Shown: positions 42,623-54,220 of the stretch, one piece after another | Position numbering within the stretch: the first letter of the stretch is position 1 | Layout: each line of letters starts with the position of its first letter | DNA from: Vicia villosa | Lineage: Eukaryota > Streptophyta > Magnoliopsida > Fabales > Fabaceae | Length of the DNA: 64,000 bases | Reading direction: 5' to 3' | Assembly: GCF_029867415.1 (NCBI RefSeq) | Contig: NC_081180.1 | Location: 236,507,761-236,571,760, forward strand | The notes under the pieces: model-generated | What the model saw: only the letters and a program-made list of their open reading frames with translations | The model's database searches: none | What the model was told of the DNA's origin: nothing | Program-made: the position numbers and the translations under genes

Positions 42623-44174
42623 CTTCTAATGTTTTGTTTTGTTTAGCTTTTATTTCAGGAAATAATCAGGGAAACCGTCTGGTGAAAGCTAGGAGGCAGC
42701 AATTGATATTGCGTTACTCTCTGTAAGTCACCCTCTCGGACTTGTTACGAAACATTGAGGTCAATGTTTAGTTCAAGTTTGGGGGGTGGAGCTATTTATT
42801 TTTGAATTGTTCAAATTGTCTGTTTTTATTTAATTATTTGCTCCCAGTTAGAGTAAGTAGTCCCATAACAAAACGAGAATCTCAAGCGAAGTATCAACAA
42901 TGAAGCAACATGTATGAAAGTGGTAGGAAGTGAATGTTCAAATTTTTCAGTTTCACTCTCTTTTTCAATAAGTAACAAAGCAGGTATGAATTTTCAAACT
43001 CAAACTCTTAATGTGTGCAATGAAACTTAAGGTGTTAGTAAATACAGTCAGAAGTTCTTTATGGTACATTGTTTGTTGGATCAGCTTAGCCTTAACCATT
43101 GTGAGGAAAGCTTTCCATTGTTTACTATATGCAGGAGACCATCAATTGTTTTGACTTGTTTGTATCATGCTAAACCGGTTGTTGCATCGTTTGTGGAAAT
43201 CTGTGAAAGTGATTTAGGCAATTGTTTGAATCTGAGAGTTCTTTTAGCCTATTCTAATGTACAACTTATTTGCTTCTGTGAGAGTGTGATCCTTTGCTAA
43301 CCATTCTTTGAGCCTGAGGTCAAGATAAGCATCATAATATGCACTAAGGAAAATACCTGGTGAGTTTTGATCTCGATAAAAAGTTTTGTTTTGGACCATC
43401 AACCATAAAATTTGGTGATGTGTTTTTCTCTTTGACCTATGTTAGAAAGTAGGGGAGCATTCATATAATCTAAATACAGGTTGATCTCCAAGTTGGGGAG
43501 AGTCACATTCAAAAGAAGAGTAAGTACATGTGGAAATTGGTGAAAGATTAAAGAATTCGTAGCTTGAAAAAAAAAACATTTGTTATGGAAAAAGAACAGC
43601 GTTTGAATATAACGGTTGTTGAAAAAAAAAGTGAAAAAGAAAAACCAAGCTACGAATGGAAAAAAGATGAACGGATGAGAGAATTAAAGTTATAGAGAAG
43701 AAGGAATGAGTTATGATTTGGATGCTTCCCTAGATTAGGAACAACCCTTGATTATCTTCTTTTCTTTGAATCTTAAACCACATTACAACCCGAGAAAGAC
43801 CTTCTGATTCTCAGATTCCACAAGACTTGATGCTGACAATTTGGTGAACGTATGATATGGATCTTTGTTGATTTAATTGTTTGGATGAGTGTTTAACCCC
43901 TCTTTTATTCATCATACTTTTTGATGAGAGTGATTAGTGCTGATTCAATTACAATTGTGTAGTGTCTTGAACTTCTGGAGGTAATTTGCTTTCAAAGTTT
44001 GTTTCATGTGTATATTCTGAGTTTGCAGGTAGAAGAGGAGTATTTGACTTAGTTACTAGATTGAACCACTTGAGAAAAACTTTTTGAAAAACTTGTTGCG
44101 CGATTGACGGTAAACTTGGCTGGAGGTAAGTAATTTTGTTTAGGGACAAACAAAACTCTAAGTTGGGGAGAGTT
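42623..44174 (+). other. 3' non-coding region of Athila element 1
   Basis: No env-like ORF is seen. A CAAGTTTGGGGGG purine tract lies at 42773 and another (TTGGGGAGAG, 44163) directly before the 3' LTR; the latter is the likely polypurine tract. A frame at 43061-43300 has no recognisable content. Confidence 0.55.
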
Positions 44175-45344
44175 TGTTAGGAGTAAATTAATGGTAAATT
44201 CATGTGTTAATAGAAGTGATTTAGTTTCCAAACCAATGCAAAATGTGATAAATCCCTAGGTTTTTATTAAGAATTGAACTGAACAAGTTTAGTTCGTGCG
44301 TAAAGCAAATCGAATCACTTGTGGATGTTATTGTTGCAGGTTTAGAGCTGAACTGAAGCTTGAGAAGAACATGAGGAGGAAAGAGAGCTGGAAGTCTCAA
44401 AGGCAGAAGAAAAAGATGGAAATTGCAAAGGGCGCGCCGCGAGAGTTTCTAGAGCGCGCCGCGAAAACATCTCTGTTTTGAAGCGCGCCGCGCCAGTCCG
44501 ATGCCGCGCCGCGGCCTCGGCGTTAAAAGCCCAAAACTTCTATTTAAAAGCCCTAGCTTCCAAGAGAAAGAAGAACTTTGTGAAGAGCGAAATTAGGAGA
44601 GCAATCTGAAGGTGCAGCCACAATCATCAATTGAAGACCAATTCTCTATCAAGCGAAGACATTCCTTTGATGAAGATGAATTCTTCCATTAATCTTTGTG
44701 TGTTCTTCATGTCTATGGAGAGCTAAACCCCTCGTGTTGAATCTAAGGTAGTAGTTAACCTATGAATATACAATATCATTAATTAATTCCTGTGAACAAT
44801 TATTTGAATTCATTATCAATAAGAAATCTTGTTTTTATTCTTAAATTATCGTTGAATCTTTGATCGAAAGAAAGGATTTAACTTTTGCCCTAGGTTACTA
44901 TATTGATTCAATTGCAATTTGCAGAGATGGAATTGTAATTGGGTTTTCATAATTATCGTTCTTAATTACTATTATCGTTATTGATATTTGGAGAGATCGA
45001 ATCTCATACCGGTAAAAGTTATCTAATTTGATTTGCAGACATGGAATCTTATTTGAGGATAAGTGAAGATAATGATTTAAATGATTGTTCAATTGTGAAT
45101 TAATTGATAATGGTATAGGAATAGGTTGATGAACCCTAAGGTTCAACATATTTCTCTAATCGTTAACAACAGTTCATTACTCGCTTTTAATTTATTGTTT
45201 ACTATTGATATTATTAGAATCATAAAACAAACCAACTCAATTTTCCTAACTCAAAATAAACAACTATAGAACGGCAGTGATATTAACCAATCCCTGTGGA
45301 TACGATATATTACCGAAAATATTTACCCACAAATACTTTCAACA
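44175..45344 (+). repeat. 3' LTR of Athila element 1 (1170 bp)
   Basis: It is nearly identical to 38635-39788. It retains about 16 bp (TCATAAAACAAACCA region, 45221) missing from the 5' LTR. Confidence 0.92.
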
Positions 45345-48320
45345 GCCCCCCCTATAGCAGCGTTTTTTCTAGAAAAGCGCTCTGGTAGCCCCCCCTATAA
45401 GAGCGCTTTTATCCAGAAGCGCTTTCGTAGCTTGCGTTTTTTTTATTTTTTATATTTTTTTAATCTTAGGCAGCGCTTTTAGTAATAAAGCGCTTTAGTA
45501 GGCGACCCTTTAAGAGCGTTTTTTAAAAGCGCTGTCGTTGCTAAATGAGGTATTTTATGTTTATTTTCAACCTGTAATATTTTCGACCTGTAATATATTT
45601 TCAACTTGTAATATTTTCGACCTGTAATATATTTTCGACCTGTGATATATTTTCAACCATAGGTAGGACAATATATATATACTAATATAATACCATTATA
45701 ATATCCAAAATTATATATATACATCATTATAGTTCAATTCACATGTAACTAACTCATGTCAAACAAACTAAATCAGTATTATACTTCAAATATTGGCAAC
45801 AGTATGAACAAAGTTAGTAACCACCTAGAGTACTATAATATTATACTTCAAACGTTTGATCGTTTCCCGGCCTAGTCCTGCAAAGTATGAACAAAACAAC
45901 ACGGTCAATTAAAGGCTCAACAACAACAAAAACAAACATGAAACAAACTATCAGTTTCAAATCAACCCACCAATATTGTAATGTGTCATCAATCCACCAA
46001 TGTAATGTGTCATCAATCCAGTTTTAAATCAAACTATCAGCACCACTTAACAACAACAAAAACAAACATGATTCATATAACAACGTCATCATCGTCAACT
46101 AATATTAATTAAGCAAAATGAACCAACATCCACCAAAGAAACTCAAACACAAAGTCATTATCAAAATAATGTATTCATAAAACTGTTCACACAATAATGT
46201 ATTCATACCTATATGAATAGTTGCTGAATATAAAATTGACACAATTCCTCTTTGATTTCTTCCAACTTAAGTCTCGTGTAAGAAGCAGCAGAGAAGTCAT
46301 CAAAGTACTACATAACAAAAACATAATATGAATGATTTAGTTAAATGTAATAAATTATAAGAAATTATCTTAAGTTATAAATCCATTCCAACAAGAGAAC
46401 CTACTATAATTGAAATATTAGATTTTCTAACAAGAGAACCTACTATAATTGGAATATTAGATTTTCTAACAAGAGAACCTACTATAATAAGATTTGGATT
46501 TTTAACTTCTCTTCTAGGTAATTGTGATTTTGTCATTCTTTTATCCACCTTAAATTTACTTGCCTAAACTATTGGTATAGCATACAAGACCATGACAATA
46601 TTCTTGTAAATAAGAATATTAATTTCCTACAATAAGGCTTTACACAAGCAAGCATAGAAAAAAGATAATCTCAAACATACGTTGCATTAAGTTTGAACTT
46701 CTGATTATGGTATAAAGTCACTAAATCCAATCCAATTCCCATTTTCATCTCTTTTGAATATATTTATTTGTTTAAATTCTGATTCTTTTTTCCGGTTGTT
46801 TTGGTTCATATCATTACACATTCAATTGACTTCAAAAGTTATAGAACGGAAAAATATCATGTGACATGTACACAGTGGCGGGACTTGGAATTATTTTATG
46901 AGGGGACCAGAAAGATACATGTAATATAACTACTTATAACTCATTTGTCATCAAACATAAATTGGTACAATGTTTAATTATCCTTCTTTTAACTAGAGAA
47001 TCACTTTCAAACATCTAAAAACTAAGACACCATTTTAACCAATAAAGTAAAAAACATAAATTTTGGTCAATTAGTTAAACACTTTCGATTTTTGAAAAAT
47101 GCAGTAAGTAGTTCATATGTTCTAGACTTTTCGAATTTACAAAACCGGAATGCTCAAATATTTGTTCCAGTGAAAGAAGAAAATCCTTAATCACTCTGGG
47201 ATATGAAGAATGTTAGATGAATATACAAAGATCAAATTTCACAGCAATACATTAACTATCTCTTTCTTGTACTTACTTCTACTTATAACCAACCTAACTT
47301 AACTATCTCATTCTCCAACATTAATAAACATGAATAAGAAGCTTTCATGAAACACAAAGATAGACACAAGAGCACCAATGAACCACAGTATATAGACAGA
47401 TTGAACCACAAGGCCAGAACATGATTAACTGTTCAGATATTAACAACATTATATCTAAGGTAACAACACAGTATATAGACAGATTGAATACCTGAAGAAA
47501 TTCTACAAGTCTTCAAAAGCGTTATGGAATGAAACACCAAACTAAGCTGCTAGAAAAAATTCTACAAATCTTTAACCGAGCTTGAGTAAAGCAAGCTTCA
47601 AAAAACAAAATGAAATCAATTAAGCTAATGGAAGAAAACCAATATCAAAATAATATGAAAAAAACAAAATTTAAGAGACAATCAAACAAAACTTAAGCAA
47701 GATCAGGTGAACAACTTCTGGAATCTCATTTCATAGAAAACAACGAAGGAAGGAGGAAGAACGACGACAAGGACAACCGTGACGCGAGGAGAACAGTGAC
47801 GGTGACGGCGAGGAGTGACGGCAAGGAGATGGTTGTTAACAGCGAGGAGTGACGGCGAGGAGAAGAACGGTGACAACGAGGGCAAGAACAACAGAGACGA
47901 CGCGAGGGAGAAGAGAAGAACAAGGAAGAATGAGAGGCAAAACGCGTGTTTTTGTTACTTTTGTTTAAAATTTTTTAATTTTAAATTACGAGAGCACTTT
48001 TCAAAAGCGTTTTTGTAACCATACCTATACCAGCGCTTTTTAGGGTAAAAGCGCTCTTGTACCCCACCCCCTATAGTAGCGCTTTTTAGGGTAAAAGCGC
48101 TCTTGTATCCCACCCCCTATAGCAGCGCTTTTGAAAGCGCTTTCATAACCCCCTATAAGAGCGCTTTTGAGAAGCGCTTTCGTACCCATGCCTTTACCAG
48201 CGCTTTTTGAAAGCGCTTTCGTAATCCCCCTTATAAGAGCGCTTTTTTGCGTGTTTTTTATTTCTGTTTTTAGCGAAACCTATACCAGCGCTTTTTCCTA
48301 AAAGCGCTTCCGCAGGGGTG
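45345..48320. other. right part of the CACTA element, no recognisable gene
   Basis: Subterminal AGCGCTTT repeats lie at both ends. Two minor tandem repeats are present: about 18-bp units of TTTCGACCTGTAATATA at 45570-45657, and about 44-bp units of AACAAGAGAACCTACTATAA at 46388-46495. A purine-rich GACGGCGAGGAG stretch at 47750-47920 is open in several frames on both strands, which reflects composition. No transposase motif. Confidence 0.6.
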
Positions 48321-48339
48321 CTGCTAAAAGACAAATTTG

Positions 48340-48760
48340 ACATAATGGATGTTTGGTTGTAGGGAAGCTTATCACGGACACATTTATGGTTGCATTGAGA
48401 AACAACCATGTTTGCAGTTGTTGTAGAGAAAATATATTTAACTCTTATTTAAAAAATTTATTATAAATGAATATTTTTATTATCTCAGAATTAATATAAA
48501 AAAATTGTGAAAGTACAAAAAAAATTCTCAATTCATAATTATATTAAACTTACTATTTTGTTTGTTTTCTCTTATTCTTATTAGCTCTTTTTCCTTTGTC
48601 ATTTAAATTTCAAAAGCACATGCACGCACACACACAAAATATGACAATTAAGAAATAAATAGGATTTTTTATTTCATAGTCAAAATGATCATATTGATTA
48701 TCATTTTCAATAGCAGAGATGGTGGTTGTGGTGGCGTAAAGAGCGGCAGGTACAATAGGT
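48340..48760. repeat. end of duplicated segment copy 1 and start of copy 2
   Basis: ATGTTTGCAGTTGTTGTAGAG (48406) matches the sequence upstream of peptide X copy 2 (49805 onward). From 48548 the segment begins again with TGTTTTCTCTTATTCTTATTA. AT-rich, non-coding. Confidence 0.7.
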
Positions 48761-48761
48761 G

Positions 48762-48875
48762 TTATAGCGGCAATGAACTACCACAACAAGGAAGGTGTTG
48801 ATAGTGGAAGCTAGTAGTACATTGAGGAACCAACATGTATGTTGTGGAAAGAATGACAACAAGAAGGAAAAACAT
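48762..48875 (-). CDS. small secreted peptide Y, copy 2 (37 aa), hypothetical
   Basis: The minus-strand ATG (48875) gives MFFLLVVILSTTYMLVPQC and then TTSFHYQHLPCCGSSLPL. It starts inside what is the signal peptide of copy 1 because the upstream ATG is lost (GCGACAAC instead of ATGAAAAC). The hydrophobic leader is retained but shortened at its basic end. Three cysteines in the mature part, one more than copy 1. It could be a functional variant or a decaying copy. Family unknown. Confidence 0.3.
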   Translation of the reverse strand: MFFLLVVILSTTYMLVPQCTTSFHYQHLPCCGSSLPL

Positions 48876-49423
48876 GAGAAAATGGAGTTGTCGCGGCGCA
48901 ATAAATACCTGAGCACAAGAGCGCATGAACATAAATAAACAACTATCAAGTAAGATTAATATTTCCACTATGATATTATTTACAGGAAGATACTAGAGAA
49001 TTTCAACCTGAATGTTATGGGTACAGAGGAATGTGGCTTTTTTTCGTTCATAAGAGGACCATGAATGAAATTGTGCAAGATCCACTCAGTAACATGTACA
49101 TCAATTCCACTCAAAACATCATAAAAAATTTCAGCATTTCATTAAAATTATGATAATCTAAAATTTCAGCATTTCTCAGGATTAAAAGTATTTTATATTG
49201 TTCATCATTCAAAGATTAATTATTATTGTTCATGTATAAAGAGTAAAGTAGAAATACAAACATAGAAGCACCAAAAGAACCAGTCCATTTTATTCAAATA
49301 CTTGAGATAGTGCATAACACTAGAGTATCATTTTCATGAACATGATAATACATTTAATACAGACAGGCATAGAGGCAACAAGAACTGGTCCTTATTTCAT
49401 ACATTTTCTTGAAGATAATATTA

Positions 49424-49678
49424 CTAATTTTTATTATTATCTTCAACAAGTGGGATCCTGGTGGTGGTAACAAATGGAATGGTGGCAGTGGTGGCAGAGA
49501 CCTTGGCGGCGACGGTGGCAGAAGGAAAAGCGGGGGCACCACCACATGGTGGATGGATACAGAGATAGTTCTTAAAGCTGTTTGGAAGAACAGTCGTGTT
49601 AGCACTGATGATTAGGGAGAGAATGAAGCTTGAAATCGCAGCAAGAAGGAAAAAAGTTACACTTTTAATGATATTCAT
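49424..49678 (-). CDS. small secreted peptide X, intact copy (84 aa), hypothetical
   Basis: The minus-strand ATG (49678) starts MNIIKSVTFFLLAAISSF, a strong signal peptide of about 26 residues. The mature region has NYLCIHPPCGGAPAF with two cysteines, a Thr/Ala/Val-rich stretch (KVSATTATIPFVTTT) and an acidic Asn-rich C-terminus ending in TAG at 49424. A TATA box CTATAAATA lies 104 bp upstream (49782-49790), leaving a leader of about 75 bases, the layout of a normal short plant gene. The frame upstream is open only through non-ATG codons. HPPCGG resembles HPPCSG of peptide Y. I do not recognise the family; an apoplastic peptide is inferred from the leader. Confidence 0.5.
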   Translation of the reverse strand: MNIIKSVTFFLLAAISSFILSLIISANTTVLPNSFKNYLCIHPPCGGAPAFPSATVAAKVSATTATIPFVTTTRIPLVEDNNKN

Positions 49679-49781
49679 GATGATGAACTGATTAAGATTC
49701 AAGTTAAGAGGAAGATGAATCGACAAAGATTTAAGTTACGAGGAGGATGATTCGATGAAGATTTATGTTAATGGACGAAGG

Positions 49782-49790
49782 TATTTATAG
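49782..49790 (-). promoter_or_regulatory. TATA box of peptide X intact copy
   Basis: CTATAAATA on the minus strand, conserved with 38482-38490 including flanks (ATTCTCTATAAATACC). Transcription start is expected near 49752. Confidence 0.65.
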
Positions 49791-49945
49791 AGAATGGAAT
49801 TGATGTTTGTAGTTGTCGTTTACAAAATATATTTAACTCTTATGTAACATTTTTATTATAAAACAATATTTTTAATATTTCATTTCACAATTTTAAAATA
49901 AAATTGTGAAAGTACGCACACAAAATATCACAATTCATAATTATA

Positions 49946-50140
49946 TTAAATTTAATATTTTTTTTGTTTTCTCTTATACCTATTATATGTTTTTCCCTTT
50001 GTCATTAAAATCTCAAGCGCACATGTGCGCACGCACACACACATAAAATATCACAATTAAAATTTAAATAAGATTTTTTACTACATAGTGAAAATATAAG
50101 ACATTTTTATCATTTTCAATAGTAGAGATGGTGGTCGCGG
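49946..50140. repeat. duplicated segment copy 3 (truncated)
   Basis: TTTTTTTTGTTTTCTCTTATACC through TAGTAGAGATGGTGGTCGCGG matches the start of copies 1 and 2. Homology stops at about 50140, before the peptide Y frame. Confidence 0.75.
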
Positions 50141-50294
50141 TTGCGTGCTCCTTTTCAGCCAAATTCTCCCAAAGTCTCTTATTTCTTTATAATATATCCG
50201 TTTTGCTCCATTCTTGGACTATTCTTTATTAAATTAAGTGTTCTTTGGCTCAATTTTCTCTATTTCTTCGACTATATATATGTAATGATAGTAT

Positions 50295-50298
<4 letters not shown>

Positions 50299-50353
<55 letters not shown>
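50299..50353. repeat. (AT)n(GT)n microsatellite
   Basis: About 22 AT units are followed by five to six GT units. Confidence 0.95.
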
Positions 50354-50530
50354 AAATTAACAACAACCATGTTCAAAAATTTTGCGCATAACATGAGATG
50401 ACAAAAAGAAAATTACTAGTCCATTAATATCACATCATTTTGTGGGCTCAATAGTACAAGCGACCATTACAATTACAATACAAACATCATTTATTTAAGT
50501 AATACATTGTCATGCCCAATACATAATAAT

Positions 50531-50710
50531 CTAGTTCCTAGTGGTCGAAGTAGCAACGGTGCTAGTGGAAGTGGTGGAGGCAACATGACACTGAGGAACA
50601 ATGCATTGACAATCAATGCATGTTGGCTGAAGACTTCCCCTCCCCCTAACTTCCAGAATGCTAAAAAAACTGGGAAACATGATAACACAAATTAAAAAAA
50701 TAGATTTCAT
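50531..50710 (-). CDS. small secreted cysteine-containing peptide Z (59 aa), hypothetical
   Basis: The minus-strand ATG (50710) gives MKSIFLICVIMFPSFFSILE, a signal-peptide-like leader. A mature part follows with CIDCQCIVPQC (four cysteines in 11 residues) and a Ser/Thr-rich tail (ASTTSTSTVATSTTRN) ending at TAG (50531). A TATA-like TTTATAAAAA sits about 55 bp upstream (near 50770), with a leader of about 30 bases. VPQC is shared with peptide Y, and the surrounding DNA is weakly similar, so Z is probably a diverged paralogue. The opposite-strand frame at 50507-50695 is less convincing. Family unknown. Confidence 0.42.
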   Translation of the reverse strand: MKSIFLICVIMFPSFFSILEVRGRGSLQPTCIDCQCIVPQCHVASTTSTSTVATSTTRN

Positions 50711-51150
50711 GATGGTTTAATAGGTGTCTCTCATTTTTCCTTCGCGAACGAGAGGCACCTCCTCTTTTTATAAATTCATAGAAATTATATTGAAAGTCGG
50801 CAAAAGAACCCATGTTTTACTGAAGAAAACAAAAGAAGGCAAAGCAAAATGAAAGTTAGAATGTCCTTCCGAAATAGATTTTGCTCAAAGCGCTTCATCA
50901 TGTTCTACAAGCCTCGTGTTTGGGGGATTGTATAAGTATCCCAGTTAGGAAGATTATTGGAGGAGCCTAAAGATATCGAACTCTCAGAAGTCAGCGTACA
51001 ATATGTTTAAACAAAAGTCAATATGGTACAAATCATAAATTGAAGAAGATAAGTTGATAACTAGATTTAACTTGTCTGAGTAAGAATCTGCCACAAGTTG
51101 GACAAAACACAAATTTATGCTTTAACCCAATTATTATTGTTGTATAAGGC
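50711..51150. other. spacer upstream of peptide Z
   Basis: It contains the TATA-like element near 50770 and GAGACACC...GGTGCCTC inverted words close by (50725-50760). Otherwise AT-rich with no gene. Confidence 0.4.
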
Positions 51151-52407
51151 TGATAAGTGTCAAAATGTAGTTATTTTTGTATATTGTTTTGCGGCACTTA
51201 TCATCTCTTTTTACTCAACTTGTGCGTGAATGCGTACATTTTCTTTATATTTGTACATCTTACATATTCTTTGAGTTTTTATTAATTTTTGTACCGTTTG
51301 ACCATTTTCATTTGTTTTATAGGTATTGATGTGTATCGGACGCTCGAGCAATAAAGTGTCAAAGACAGAGCTTCAATTACGCAATTTTGGAGCAATAAAA
51401 AACCAAAATTCGACAGATCTTGCTAAGCCAAAGTTGCAGCGTGCTACCACTTTCAAGACAGTATCCAGAGCCGTGTTCGCTCAAATAAAGGGAGGTCAAT
51501 CTTGCTAAGGGAGGTCAATTTTATTGTACCAGATATTTTCCTCTAGAGGCGGTTTAGCTCAAATAAATGAGGTCTCGCTTAGTGAGATCCATCTCACTTA
51601 GCGCGTTCTGCGTAAATTAGATTTGTATATATACATTTTAAAAACAGATTTTGTTAGGTTTTTTATCACCCGGCCCTTTTTCCCCATGGAGAGGCTCTGA
51701 TCCGATTTTGATAGTTTAGATGTTTAGGCAACACCATTGGATGCTACATCTTGTCGATTGGGTATGGATTTGTCTCAGATCGTGTTGACACTGTGAGAAG
51801 TTTCTGATTTATCTCCTTCTTCCCTATATATATATGTTGATCATGGGATTATATAAAATATCTTGTACAAATCAATATTGATGTTTGTTCTTGTTTTTGC
51901 TTTATGCGGAGGTTTGGTTTGCCATAGACATATGCTCTCCAAGTCTTTCTTGAATGAATACCTATTAGTTTCTAGATTCTAGACATAGGGTTTAGTCCTG
52001 ATAATTTCTTGTGTGTCGAAGCTTAATGTTTCTGTGTTGTTGAGTTGCATTGAGAGATCGCTTCCGAGATGACACAGTTGTTCTCTCCGCTTTCAGTTAG
52101 AAATAACCTTGGTTGTGAGCGATACATGATGGTATTGACGAGTAATTTAGGTTGAGTGTAATTGATTGGAAAGTGTAAATATTTGACCGGTAGAATGAAA
52201 TGCAATTCCAGAATAAATTCTCTTAGACTATTGAGATTTTTTATTTACTTTATTTACTTTTCTCGCATTTTACCTTCCAAACCCAAAGCCAAACTTAGAG
52301 AGATTGAAACTCTTTAACGGTAGTTTTTTCCGTCACACTAATCCCCGTGGAGACGATATGATAAAACTAAATAAATACTTACTTTTTGTTGCCGCTTTAG
52401 CACTTCA
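51151..52407 (+). mobile_element. Athila/Calypso-type LTR (about 1257 bp), solo or truncated
   Basis: It starts TGATAAGTGTCAAAATG and ends TTGCCGCTTTAGCACTTCA. TGATAAGTG and CACTTCA are imperfect inverted ends. A TATA-like CCCTATATATATATG lies at about 51822 and the Athila-style phrase CCCGTGGAGACGATATG near the end. No primer site follows and the flanking bases show no clear duplication. A frame at 51326-51508 is not supported by anything else. Confidence 0.6.
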
Positions 52408-53999
52408 AAAAAGGTGAGCTATTGTCTCTTCCTTTTATAAAATAGTCCAGGTAGATTTATTAAAAGAAGCAAAGGTTGTCATCCTTTTTCCCTGCGTGGG
52501 CGACAGGCATCCCACTTTTCTTAAGTCTCAAAATTAGGTGGGATTCAAACATTATGTAAAAGGATTAGTAATCGACTTCGACCAGAAGGATAACTACTAA
52601 TACTCAATCAACCTCTCCTTCGCAGAAAAAGGGACTCTCAACCAAAACTTTGTGTCAACCTCAATAAAGGCTCAAAATCTACTCGATCAACCTTGTTAGG
52701 GGCTCTGACGCCGGTCAACCTTAATAAAGACTATGAACCTACTCGGTCAACCTTGTTAGGGGCTCTGAACCAAACTTTGCGTCAACCTCGATAAAATCTC
52801 TAAACATACTTGGTCAACCTTGCTAGAGCCGACAACCATGAACAATAGATCAACCCTGACTTTTCATGTGATGGTTTAAATTTTAGATATGAAAGTATTG
52901 AATGTTATTGATAAACTAGTATATACTATATCCTTCAAAATTAGAGGGCAGCCTATTTATGTTCCTGGCCAATTTGATAATGATATGTAATGGTTATTAT
53001 TTGACGGATAGATGATTTTAATGGAAATTTAAATAAATTTTTAAAAATAAAAATAAATAGTAGCATTGATTTTATAGCATTGCACTAGAGTGAATGTGTG
53101 ACAGATAAGTCTAAGTTGCAACTACCTCGGATGAAATTCAAATTGAAGAGTAGAAAGATGAAGGAAAATAGGTTGTGGTCCTCATGAGAATCATGTTTGA
53201 CAAAAACAGGTATTATTAAAATTATATGTTAGATTTAAAAAATGTCTAAAATCCATAGTTAGTTTTAAGATAATCCTTGTTTATAAAAACCCTTGATAAC
53301 ACGAAATCGTATCACATATTAGGCCTAATTAACATGACTTTATTCTCCGTTTCTATCAATTTTATTGCTTCACGTTGGTATTTTTGCTATGTTTTCACAT
53401 ATCTACTTTGATCCTAGTTTTCAGGTATCATTGAACTCACAAACACAAAAATTTATTGAAGCTAGTATCCTATGTTGTTCTAAGAATTATGAACTGAAGC
53501 GACCAAAATGCAATTAACACTAATATTAGATGAATACCCTTAAGAATATAGTAACTTGGATATCATCCTCTAAAGAAAACACTAACTTAGTCATGATACC
53601 ATATGACAACTTGATCACCCTTAAGTAAGATGATAACTCTATAATAACCATGTAAAGATTTATTATAACAATGTGTGAAGATTGCGACTTTTTTACTACA
53701 ACTAATATAACAACACAAAATTCGTTTGTTTTGTGTTTTTTAGGTGAACAAAGGTTAAGATCACATTCCAACGATGCTCGACCTTTGGAGACTTATACGC
53801 CTAAGTATGGAAAGGACTTAACATGCTCTTAGAAGAAAAAGAAAGTGATTTTGTTTGTATTTCTTGATGTAAATCCATGATGAACGAGACCCACTACTAG
53901 GCCTCGCATGACTTCCTTACTTTGTTTAAGCTATGAATATTTTTCAAGTGTTTTAAGTGTTTTTTGATTGGGTGTTTTTTAAGGGGAATTTATTGAAGG
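52408..53999. other. non-coding region with a short tandem repeat
   Basis: At 52650-52830 there are about three units of roughly 70 bp, with CTCGGTCAACCTTGTTAGGGGCTCTGA as core. The rest is AT-rich, without recognised features. Confidence 0.6.
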
Positions 54000-54220
54000 A
54001 TAGAAAAACACTTAGAAAGGGGGGGTTTGAATAAGTGTAGTCTAAAAACTTGAACAATAAAGATAAATTGCACAGTTATTTTTATCCTGGTTCGTTGTTA
54101 ACTAAACTACTCCAGTCCACCCCCACGGAGTGATTTACCTCACCTGAGGATTTAATCCACTAATCGCAACAGATTACAATGGTTTTCCACTTAGTCCGCG
54201 ACTAAGTCTTCTAGAGTATC
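54000..54220. mobile_element. Ty1-copia internal or LTR-adjacent fragment
   Basis: AAAGGGGGGGTTTGAATAAG (a polypurine-like tract) is followed by 'cctggttcgttg' and CCACCCCCACGGAGTG. I associate this text with copia elements repeated in vetch/pea relatives. It is cut at 54221 by the Athila element 2 LTR. Confidence 0.35.

Larger units (their letters stand above)
38635..45344 (+). mobile_element. Athila-type Ty3-gypsy element, internally deleted, 6710 bp, TSD GCCCC
   Basis: The structure is 5' LTR 38635-39788, tRNA-Asp-type primer site, gag, protease, integrase C-terminal tail, long non-coding 3' region, and 3' LTR 44175-45344. GCCCC flanks both ends (38630-38634, 45345-45349). Reverse transcriptase, RNase H and the integrase core are absent. 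The LTRs differ by about seven substitutions by eye plus a 16-bp indel, so insertion was recent. No env-like ORF was seen between 42563 and 44174. Confidence 0.9.
38505..48320. mobile_element. CACTA element, non-autonomous (about 3.1 kb without the nested Athila element)
   Basis: It starts CACTACTACGGAA (38505) and ends TTCCGCAGGGGTG (48320). These are inverted repeats matching at 10 of 13 positions. Both subterminal regions are packed with AAAGCGCTTTT/AGCGCTTT words in both orientations (38520-38634, 45350-45545, 47995-48310), typical of En/Spm-type transposase binding regions. No transposase coding sequence was found. The flanking trinucleotides (GAT and CTG) do not match, so the duplication has decayed or the right edge is a few bases off. 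An Athila element is nested inside at 38635-45344. Confidence 0.75.

Noticed and set aside
43061..43300. 79-residue ORF in the 3' region of Athila element 1 as an env-like gene
   Set aside because: Too short, lacks the basic Ser-rich start and conserved env-like wording, and has no upstream GC-rich cluster.
47703..48018. overlapping ORFs on both strands in the CACTA element
   Set aside because: Purine-rich GACGGCGAGGAG repetition opens several frames at once. No transposase or other domain.
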